Source: an uncultured Clostridia bacterium (GTDB lineage Bacteria; Bacillota; Clostridia; Oscillospirales; Acutalibacteraceae). Taken from it: a DNA stretch of 5,541 bases. The stretch lies in contig CAMHOI010000071.1 of the NCBI GenBank assembly GCA_946186725.1, positions 1 through 5,541 of the forward strand, given 5' to 3'. The notes below the pieces were generated by a model that saw only the letters and a list, made by a program, of their open reading frames with translations, had not been told where the DNA came from and did no database searches. The translations under genes were made by a program, and so were the position numbers. Below are positions 1 to 4,305 of the stretch, piece after piece. Each line of letters begins with the position of its first letter. The stretch's first letter is position 1.

Positions 1-195
1 GAGGATGGTGCCGCTTGTGGGACTGTCCAGTCCGCCCAGCAGGTTGAGCAGGGTGCTTTTTCCGGCGCCGCTCGGCCCGAGGATGACGACGAACTTGCCT
101 TCCTCCAGGGTCAGATCCACGCCGTCGAGCGCCCTCAGCTCGTGATCGCCGCTGACGTAGACGCGGCTGACGTTTTTCATTTCAACGATGTTCAT
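1..195 (-). CDS. ABC transporter ATP-binding protein, MacB/LolD type (N-terminal fragment)
   Basis: The first 65 codons are visible and the frame is open to the left edge, so the gene is cut by the window. The protein begins MNIVEMKNVSRVYVSG and carries a textbook Walker A motif, GPSGAGKST, at about residues 40-48. It continues LLNLLGGLDSPTSG, the sequence usual for the MacB/LolD/FtsE-like ATPases that pair with FtsX-type permeases. By family knowledge it hydrolyses ATP on the cytosolic face to power an efflux or extraction permease. The Q-loop, signature motif, Walker B and permease lie outside the window, so the substrate is unknown. The ATG at 193-195 was chosen because a GAAAGGG-like Shine-Dalgarno precedes it; an in-frame ATG at 178-180 would remove five residues. 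It starts four bases after the stop of the HMA protein gene, so the two are almost certainly co-transcribed and possibly translationally coupled. Confidence 0.88.
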   Translation of the reverse strand, partial: MNIVEMKNVSRVYVSGDHELRALDGVDLTLEEGKFVVILGPSGAGKSTLLNLLGGLDSPTSGTIL

Positions 196-199
196 GTTC

Positions 200-460
200 T
201 TATCCCTTTCTGCCCGTGAGCCGCGCCCAGAAGGAGGGCTTGGCCTCCTGTTCCCTCACACCGAGAGGAGAATACCCCAGACCCGCGATGGCCTCCATGA
301 CCGCCTGCGTGTCCAGCGTCTCGGCGGTGACGACGGTCTGTCTGGCCCGGCGGTCGGAGCGGACGCTTTTGACCCCGGCAACGCGGCGCACCGCGTCGTT
401 GATGTGCGCCTCGCACATGGCGCAGGCCATGCCCTCGACGTCGAATACGTATTCTTTCAT
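200..460 (-). CDS. Single-domain heavy-metal-associated (HMA, CopZ-like) protein
   Basis: This 86-residue protein has one HMA domain (about residues 1-68, ferredoxin-like fold expected). Its metal-binding loop GMACAMC has Cys13 and Cys16 spaced as MxCxxC. The segment TLDTQAVMEAIAGLGYSP (about 48-65) is the usual last helix and strand of the domain. Residues 70-86 form a short basic tail with aromatic residues (FWARLTGRKG) that is not part of the HMA fold. Family members bind Cu(I) or other soft metals and hand them to P-type ATPases or regulators. No such ATPase is visible here, so the true metal and partner are unknown. AAAGGAG at 469-475 sits eight bases ahead of the ATG, which supports this start. 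The gene lies just after the hairpin that closes the feo operon and four bases ahead of the ABC ATPase, so it may be expressed by read-through from feo or from an unseen promoter. Confidence 0.9.
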   Translation of the reverse strand: MKEYVFDVEGMACAMCEAHINDAVRRVAGVKSVRSDRRARQTVVTAETLDTQAVMEAIAGLGYSPLGVREQEAKPSFWARLTGRKG

Positions 461-481
461 ATCGTTGTCTCCTTTGACTCA

Positions 482-516
482 AAAGCGGGGAGCCGCACCT
501 GGCGCCTCCCCGCTTT
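482..516 (-). terminator. Hairpin terminator or attenuator at the end of the feo operon
   Basis: Arms 482-492 (AAAGCGGGGAG) and 506-516 (CTCCCCGCTTT) are perfectly complementary over 11 bp. Three more pairs (494-496 with 502-504) lie inside after a C-C mismatch, leaving a five-base loop. It begins two bases after the stop codon of the Cys-rich protein gene. In the minus-strand transcript the stem is followed by only four U residues, then GAGUC, so termination may be partial. That would let some transcription continue into the HMA and ABC genes. The plus-strand side is also T-rich, but no plus-strand gene needs it. Confidence 0.75.
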
Positions 517-518
517 CT

Positions 519-698
519 TTACTTGCTTTTCTGCTTGTGACAGGAGCCCGCCATGGCACAGTGAGCGCAGTTGGCGCCGCAGGTGCTCTTGCCCTTGCGC
601 TTGTCGCGCACCAGCAGGAGGACGATGGCGGTCACCGCCGCGATCAGCAGCGCCGCGACCAGCAGAGTGCCGGCGTTTTCGGCCATCCATGAGAGCAT
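519..698 (-). CDS. FeoB-associated Cys-rich membrane protein
   Basis: A 59-codon gene sits directly downstream of feoB. It has a short N-terminus (MLSWMAENAG), one hydrophobic segment at about residues 11-30 (TLLVAALLIAAVTAIVLLLV), then a basic RDKRKGK stretch that predicts a cytosolic C-terminus. The tail carries four cysteines in the pattern C-x3-C-x2-C-x5-C (Cys40, 44, 47, 53) with His46 and His54. This matches the small FeoB-associated Cys-rich membrane proteins found next to feoB in Clostridia and other bacteria. Their role is not settled; binding Fe(II) at the cytosolic mouth of FeoB, or assisting its assembly, is inferred. Start choice: AAAGGAG lies eight bases upstream of the ATG at 696-698, and the gene follows the feoB stop by 27 bases. 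An internal ATG at residue 5 is possible but less well placed. Confidence 0.9.
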   Translation of the reverse strand: MLSWMAENAGTLLVAALLIAAVTAIVLLLVRDKRKGKSTCGANCAHCAMAGSCHKQKSK

Positions 699-725
699 AT
701 ACAGGACTCCTTTCCGATGAGGAAG

Positions 726-3143
726 TTACTTGATCTTGACCGACGCGGTCAGCTTGGTGGCTTCCTTGTAGGGCCGCACGAGCAGGAAGATCATGCCCGC
801 CAGCACCAGCACCGCGGCGATCAGGCCGATCACGTTGAGATGGCCGGTGAAGAGACCGCCGAACTGGTTGATCATCAGGGCGATCGCATAGGCGAAGCCG
901 CACTGATAGGCGATGGCGAACCAGGTCCACTTGGCGTTGTTCATCTCGCGGCGGATGGCGCCGATGGCGGCGAAGCAGGGGGCGCACAGCAGGTTGAACA
1001 CCAGGAAGGAGTAGCCCGTCACGCCGGTGAAGGTCGCGGCCAGCGTGTCGTAGACGTTGCCGGAGGCGCCGTAGAGGATACCCATGGTGCCCACGATGTT
1101 CTCTTTGGCGACCAGGCCGGTGATGGAGGCGACGGTCGCCTGCCAGTTGCCCCAGCCGAGCGGGGCGAAGATCCAGCAGATCCAGCTGCCGACCTGTGCC
1201 AGCAGGGACTGGCTCAGCTCATCCTCCGCCAGCATACGGAAGCCGTCGTCGGTGAAGCCGAAGAAGGAGGTGAACCACACCAGGATGGTGGACAGCAGGA
1301 TGATGGTGCCGGCCTTCTTGATGAAGGACCAGCCGCGCTCCCACATGGAGCGCAGGACGTTGCCCAGGGTGGGCAGGTGGTAAGCGGGCAGCTCCATGAC
1401 AAAGGGAGCGGGCTCGCCGGCGAACATCTTGGTTTTCTTGAGCATGATGCCGGAGAGGATGATGGCGGCCATGCCGATGAAGTAGGCAGAGGTGGCGACC
1501 CACGCGCTGCCGCCGAAGATGGCGCCCGCGATCATGGCGATGAAGGGCACCTTCGCGCCGCAGGGGATGAAGGTGGTGGTCATGATGGTCATGCGGCGGT
1601 CGCGCTCGTTTTCAATGGTGCGCGAGGCCATGATGCCGGGGATGCCGCAGCCCGTGCCGATCAGCATGGGGATGAAGGACTTGCCCGACAGGCCGAAGCG
1701 GCGGAAGACGCGGTCAAGCACGAAGGCGATACGCGCCATGTAGCCGCAGGCCTCCAGGAAGGCCAGCATCAGGAAGAGCACCAGCATCTGGGGCACGAAG
1801 CCCAGCACAGCGCCCACGCCGGCTACGATGCCGTCCAGAATGACGCCGCGCACGATGGCGCCGCCGCCCTCCTCGCCGACGTTGAGAGCGTTAAGGAGAT
1901 CTTCGACCAGCACGGGTACGCCCGGCACCCAGACGCCGTAGTCCGCGGGATCGGGCTCCTCGCCCATTTCATCGAGGGTCTTGACCGCCGCCTCGTAATC
2001 CTTAAGGGTGGCGGTCTCGGTCTCCACGGCGAGGGTCTCCTCGTCCTCGACCTCGTAAGTAAACGTGTCGGTGGGCGCCTTGCCGTTTTCCTCGACGTAG
2101 GCGTCGTAGCCGTCCACGATCAGGGAGGCGTCGCCGTAGGCCTCGGCGTCCTCCTCATAGGCGGAGGAGCCGATGCCGAACAGGTGCCAGCCGTCGCCGA
2201 AGAGGCCGTCGTTGGCCCAGTCGGTCGCCGGGGCGCCCACGCCCACCATGGCGATCCAGTAGACCGCGAACATAATGACCGCGAAGATGGGCAGACCCAG
2301 CCAGCGGTTGGTGACGATCTTGTCGATCTTGTCGGAACGGGTCAGGCCGCCGACGTTCTTTTTCTTGTAGCAGGATTGGATGACGGTGGCGATGTAGAGG
2401 TACCGCTCGTTGGTGATGACGCTCTCGGCGTCGTCGTCCATCTCCTTCTCGACCGCCTTGATGTCCTGTTCGATGTGGTCGAGGGTATCCTGCGCGAGCG
2501 AGAGCTTTTGCAGCACCTTCTCATCCCGCTCGAAGATCTTGATGGCGTACCACCGCTGCTGCTCCTCGGGCAGGCCGTGGACGGCCGCCTCCTCAATGTG
2601 AGCGAGCGCGTGCTCCACGGGGCCGGAGAAGGTGTGCTGGGGCACCGTTTTGCCGCCCTGCGCGGCGGCGATGGCGGCCTCGGCGGCCTCCATGACGCCC
2701 TGCGCCTTCAGCGCGGAGATCTCCACGACCGGGCAGCCGAGTTGACGGGACAGCTCCTTGATGTCGATCTTGTCCCCGTTCTTGCGGACGACGTCCATCA
2801 TGTTGATGGCCGCCACAACGGGGATGCCCAGCTCGGTCAACTGGGTGGTCAGATAGAGGTTGCGCTCCAGATTGGTGCCGTCGATGATGTTGAGGATGGC
2901 GTCGGGCCGCTCGTCAATGAGGTAATTGCGCGCCACGACCTCCTCCAACGTGTAGGGGGAGAGGGAATAGATGCCGGGCAGATCGGTGACGGTGACGTCG
3001 CCGTGCTTCTTGAGCTTGCCCTCCTTCTTTTCCACCGTGACGCCGGGCCAGTTGCCGACGAACTGGTTGGAGCCGGTCAGTGCGTTGAACAGCGTCGTCT
3101 TGCCGCTGTTCGGATTGCCTGCCAGCGCGATCTTGATGCTCAT
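726..3143 (-). CDS. feoB: FeoB, GTP-dependent ferrous iron transporter
   Basis: At 805 residues this is a full-length FeoB, the inner membrane Fe(II) importer. The N-terminal G domain shows G1 GNPNSGKTT (9-17), G2 GVT (34-36), G3 DLPG (54-57), G4 NMMD (114-117) and G5 SALK (143-146). A helical GDI-like region follows (about 165-270). The first membrane segment is near 281-302. The conserved core holds GCGIPGIMASRTIENERDRR (about 498-517), FIPCGAKVPF with Cys528 (525-534), and LLCAPCFAAIGAIRRE with Cys720 and Cys723. Several hydrophobic segments run to residue 790. Residues about 305-410, between the first and second membrane regions, hold an acidic insertion (25 Asp/Glu and three Lys in 330-401) longer than in E. 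coli-type FeoB. The start at 3141-3143 is preceded by AAGGAAGG. An in-frame ATG 39 bases upstream lies beyond an 18-bp palindrome and lacks a ribosome binding site. Two feoA genes precede it and the Cys-rich protein gene follows. Confidence 0.98.
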   Translation of the reverse strand: MSIKIALAGNPNSGKTTLFNALTGSNQFVGNWPGVTVEKKEGKLKKHGDVTVTDLPGIYSLSPYTLEEVVARNYLIDERPDAILNIIDGTNLERNLYLTTQLTELGIPVVAAINMMDVVRKNGDKIDIKELSRQLGCPVVEISALKAQGVMEAAEAAIAAAQGGKTVPQHTFSGPVEHALAHIEEAAVHGLPEEQQRWYAIKIFERDEKVLQKLSLAQDTLDHIEQDIKAVEKEMDDDAESVITNERYLYIATVIQSCYKKKNVGGLTRSDKIDKIVTNRWLGLPIFAVIMFAVYWIAMVGVGAPATDWANDGLFGDGWHLFGIGSSAYEEDAEAYGDASLIVDGYDAYVEENGKAPTDTFTYEVEDEETLAVETETATLKDYEAAVKTLDEMGEEPDPADYGVWVPGVPVLVEDLLNALNVGEEGGGAIVRGVILDGIVAGVGAVLGFVPQMLVLFLMLAFLEACGYMARIAFVLDRVFRRFGLSGKSFIPMLIGTGCGIPGIMASRTIENERDRRMTIMTTTFIPCGAKVPFIAMIAGAIFGGSAWVATSAYFIGMAAIILSGIMLKKTKMFAGEPAPFVMELPAYHLPTLGNVLRSMWERGWSFIKKAGTIILLSTILVWFTSFFGFTDDGFRMLAEDELSQSLLAQVGSWICWIFAPLGWGNWQATVASITGLVAKENIVGTMGILYGASGNVYDTLAATFTGVTGYSFLVFNLLCAPCFAAIGAIRREMNNAKWTWFAIAYQCGFAYAIALMINQFGGLFTGHLNVIGLIAAVLVLAGMIFLLVRPYKEATKLTASVKIK

Positions 3144-3161
3144 ATCGTCCTTCCTTTCTTT

Positions 3162-3179
3162 GGTTACCCGAGGGTAACC
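3162..3179. promoter_or_regulatory. 18-bp perfect-arm dyad between feoA and feoB (operator-like, third copy)
   Basis: GGTTACCCGAGGGTAACC has 8-bp perfect arms around a two-base centre. It matches the dyad at 3678-3695 at 14 of 18 positions, so it is likely the same type of operator. It lies in the 58-base gap between the second feoA stop and feoB, ending 18 bases from the feoB ATG and just upstream of its Shine-Dalgarno. I see no good -35/-10 pair around it. It could act as a roadblock operator, as an RNA hairpin affecting feoB translation or mRNA stability, or mark a weak internal promoter. The dyad is observed; its role is inferred. Confidence 0.6.
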
Positions 3180-3201
3180 CACAGGCGTAAAAATAACCCG
3201 C

Positions 3202-3423
3202 TTATTCGACCTCGATCATATCGGCGTCGGCCTTGCGCAGGGACAGCTCGTATCCTCGCACCGTGACCTCCACCGGGTCGCCCAGAGGCGCGACCTTGCG
3301 GACGTACACCTCGACGCCCTTGGTGATCCCCATGTCCATGATGCGGCGCTTGACGGCGCCCTCACCGTGGAGCTTGACCACCTTGACGGTCTCTCCGATC
3401 TTGGCTTGCTTGAGCGTTTTCAT
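3202..3423 (-). CDS. feoA: FeoA domain protein (second copy, adjacent to feoB)
   Basis: This 73-residue protein consists of one FeoA domain (small SH3-like beta barrel). Family hallmarks are visible: LKQAKIGETVKVVKL at the N-terminus, the helix and turn VKRRIMDMGITKGVEV (about 24-39), and the C-terminal PLGDPVEVTVRGYELSLRKADADMIEVE. It is the more canonical of the two FeoA copies here. FeoA is a cytosolic partner thought to bind or tune FeoB, affecting its assembly or GTPase; the exact mechanism is debated. GGAAGGAG stands about eight bases ahead of the ATG at 3421-3423, confirming the start. It follows the first feoA by 21 bases and precedes feoB by 58 bases, a gap that contains an operator-like palindrome. 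Confidence 0.96.
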   Translation of the reverse strand: MKTLKQAKIGETVKVVKLHGEGAVKRRIMDMGITKGVEVYVRKVAPLGDPVEVTVRGYELSLRKADADMIEVE

Positions 3424-3444
3424 TCTTTTGCTCCTTCCTTTCGG

Positions 3445-3657
3445 TCAAATAAAGATGCGTCGTGCCATCTCTTCGCTGATGGCGACGCGGGTCTCCTTGA
3501 CGTTGACGATGACGTTGCCCGACAGGGAGGTGAGCACCTTCACCCCGCCGCCCACGACGAAGCCGAGGTTCTCCAGATGCTGCTTGACCTCAGGGGAGCC
3601 CCCGATGCGGCGGATGACGTATTCCTCGCCGATGTCGGCCAGTGCCAAAGGCATCAT
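3445..3657 (-). CDS. feoA: FeoA domain protein (first gene of the feo operon)
   Basis: The protein has 70 residues, again a single FeoA/SH3-like domain. It shows MMPLALADIGEEYVIRRIGG, the helix VKQHLENLGFVVGGGVKVL (about 24-42), and the strand-rich end GNVIVNVKETRVAISEEMARRIFI. It differs clearly from the second copy: it has SLSGNVIVNVK where the other has APLGDPVEVTVRGY. A recent duplication is therefore unlikely, and the two may have distinct jobs, for example one binding FeoB and one doing something else (inference). The start at 3655-3657 has AAGGAGG seven bases upstream. The next codon is also ATG, but the first is better spaced. This is the promoter-proximal gene, about 43 bases from the predicted transcription start, and the operator-like dyad at 3678-3695 lies in its leader. 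Confidence 0.95.
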   Translation of the reverse strand: MMPLALADIGEEYVIRRIGGSPEVKQHLENLGFVVGGGVKVLTSLSGNVIVNVKETRVAISEEMARRIFI

Positions 3658-3677
3658 GACAAATCCTCCTTCCTCGC

Positions 3678-3695
3678 GGTTACCTAACGCTAACC
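3678..3695. promoter_or_regulatory. Operator-like 18-bp dyad just downstream of the feo transcription start
   Basis: GGTTACCTAACGCTAACC has GGTTA and TAACC as inverted arms around eight bases. It fits the pattern RGTTAMCNNNNGSTAACY shared with 3712-3729 and 3162-3179. On the minus strand it also reads as tandem GTTAGC-GTTAGG, resembling DtxR/IdeR half-sites (known consensus built on TTAGGTTAGCCTAACC), although the arm spacing here is wider. Its place, a few bases past the predicted start of the feo transcript, suits repression by blocking initiation or early elongation. The divergent DtxR-family protein is the likely ligand (inference). Confidence 0.65.
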
Positions 3696-3706
3696 TTTCA
3701 CACTCG

Positions 3707-3735
3707 ATTATAGTTAACGTGTGCTAACTTGTCAA
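3707..3735 (-). promoter_or_regulatory. Consensus sigma-A promoter of the feo operon
   Basis: On the minus strand, TTGACA (3735-3730), a 17-base spacer and TATAAT (3712-3707) match the vegetative consensus in all twelve positions with ideal spacing. Transcription should start near 3698-3701, leaving a leader of about 43 bases before the first feoA. An A/T-rich tract upstream (about 3738-3760) could serve as an UP element. Such a strong promoter would need tight repression, and an 18-bp dyad fills its spacer exactly. Confidence 0.87.
3712..3729. promoter_or_regulatory. Operator-like 18-bp dyad in the spacer of the feo promoter
   Basis: AGTTAACGTGTGCTAACT has AGTTA/TAACT arms. It occupies the spacer between the -35 and -10 of the feo promoter, sharing one base with the -10. 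It matches the 3678-3695 dyad at 11 of 18 positions, and those matches are exactly the symmetric ones (GTTA, C, G, TAAC). A protein bound here would exclude RNA polymerase. The centres of the two dyads are 34 bp apart. The iron-loaded DtxR-family repressor encoded divergently is the prime candidate; this is inferred from position and family. Confidence 0.7.
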
Positions 3736-3754
3736 GGCTTTTTGTCAAAAAAGC

Positions 3755-3783
3755 AAAAAACCGTGATTGTTCACAGTTTTTTT
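3755..3783. terminator. Bidirectional terminator-like hairpin between the divergent promoters
   Basis: Arms 3755-3766 (AAAAAACCGTGA) and 3771-3782 (TCACAGTTTTTT) pair at 11 of 12 positions around a TTGT loop, with U-rich runs on either strand. The core is short (five of six pairs apart from the A-T part), so termination would be modest. It lies between the feo promoter and the regulator promoter, where no known transcript ends. It may insulate the two units, act as an A/T-rich UP element for feo, or be a remnant. Confidence 0.5.
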
Positions 3784-3825
3784 CTTCCTGCCTCCGTCCG
3801 TTTTATCCAAACCGTCTGCGGGCGC

Positions 3826-3854
3826 TTGATTTCATCGCCGTCCTGTGCTACAAT
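3826..3854 (+). promoter_or_regulatory. Promoter of the DtxR-family regulator gene
   Basis: TTGATT (3826-3831), a 17-base spacer and TACAAT (3849-3854) form a good sigma-A promoter. TGC directly ahead of the -10 gives an extended -10 element. Transcription should start near 3861, only about 20 bases before the ATG and just upstream of the Shine-Dalgarno AGGGAGG (3864-3870). None of the 18-bp dyads overlaps it (the nearest is about 97 bp away), so the regulator is probably made constitutively at a low to moderate level. Confidence 0.7.
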
Positions 3855-3879
3855 ACCTTATGAAGGGAGGTCCTGTCCC

Positions 3880-4254
3880 ATGACCATGCACGAATCGGGC
3901 GAAATGTATCTGGAGACCATCCTCGTCCTTTCCCGCCGGCAGAGCGCCGTGCGTTCCATTGATGTGGCGGAGGAGATGGGCTTTTCCAAGCCCTCGGTCA
4001 GCCGCGCCGTGAACAAGCTCAAGGATGGCGGATTCCTCACCGTCGCCGGGGACGGCGCTCTCACCCTGACTGAGAAGGGGCGTGCCGTCGCCGAGAAGAT
4101 CTACGAGCGGCACACCGTGCTGACCGCGCTGCTGATGGCGCTGGGCGTGGACGAGGCCAACGCCGCTGCCGACGCCTGCAAGATGGAGCACGACATCAGC
4201 GACGAGACCTTTTCGGTCATCCGGAACCATGCCGACCGCTTCCTGAAAAAGTAG
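3880..4254 (+). CDS. DtxR-family metal-dependent transcriptional regulator (probably iron-sensing)
   Basis: This 124-residue protein has an N-terminal winged helix. IDVAEEMGFSKPSVSRAVNKLKDGGFL (about 27-53) holds the helix-turn-helix, and the wing is VAGDGALTLTEKG. A helical dimerisation and metal-binding domain follows to the end. It lacks the SH3-like third domain of DtxR (about 226 residues) and is short like MntR (about 142). Aligned by eye, ESGEMYLE and DACKMEH match DtxR TTEMYLR and EACRWEH, giving Met9, Cys100, Glu103 and His104 as counterparts of DtxR Met10, Cys102, Glu105 and His106. MntR has Asp8 and Glu99 instead of the Met and Cys, so Fe(II) sensing is favoured over Mn(II). His78 matches DtxR His79, but the other ancillary ligands are replaced (Thr82, Ala96). 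AGGGAGG at 3864-3870 lies nine bases ahead of the ATG at 3880. An ATG two codons later is a possible alternative. Divergent to feo, it is the likely repressor of that operon. Confidence 0.93.
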   Translation: MTMHESGEMYLETILVLSRRQSAVRSIDVAEEMGFSKPSVSRAVNKLKDGGFLTVAGDGALTLTEKGRAVAEKIYERHTVLTALLMALGVDEANAAADACKMEHDISDETFSVIRNHADRFLKK

Positions 4255-4264
4255 AATGACGAAC

Positions 4265-4299
4265 AAGCCGCCCGACGGGATCCCGTCGGGCGGCTTTTT
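4265..4299. terminator. Shared bidirectional terminator, perfect 32-base palindrome
   Basis: Positions 4265-4296 read identically on both strands, centred on GGGATCCC. They can form a hairpin of 14 pairs with a GATC loop. On the plus strand the stem runs into TTTTT then GTTTCTTT, a strong intrinsic terminator for the regulator gene, whose stop is ten bases upstream. On the minus strand the following TTGTTCGTC is a weaker U tract, but the same hairpin is well placed for the carboxypeptidase gene ending at 4306. It thus separates two convergent genes only 51 bases apart. Confidence 0.93.
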
Positions 4300-4305
4300 G
4301 TTTCT

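Noticed and set aside
188..733. Open frames on both strands overlapping the HMA and Cys-rich genes
   Set aside because: They are out of frame with the HMA gene and the small Cys-rich gene, both of which have clear motifs and ribosome binding sites.
3144..3182. Upstream FeoB start adding MGYPRVTKERKDD
   Set aside because: No ribosome binding site precedes it, it translates through the 18-bp palindrome, and FeoB proteins normally begin just before the G1 loop, as with the ATG at 3143.
717..3266. Long plus-strand open frame (849 codons) opposite feoB
   Set aside because: It lies antisense to a complete FeoB with all motifs. Its translation is His/Asp/Gly-rich low-complexity sequence without a recognisable domain, as expected from the opposite strand of a GC-rich gene.
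3721..3879. Longer start for the DtxR-family regulator (ATG at 3721)
   Set aside because: It would begin inside the feo promoter, add 53 residues absent from the family, and read through the regulator's own -35/-10. The ATG at 3880 has a good ribosome binding site and fits the family start.
3658..3879. Riboswitch or structured leader ahead of the feo operon
   Set aside because: The predicted leader is only about 43 bases and is largely taken up by the operator-like dyad and the ribosome binding site, too short for a known metal riboswitch.
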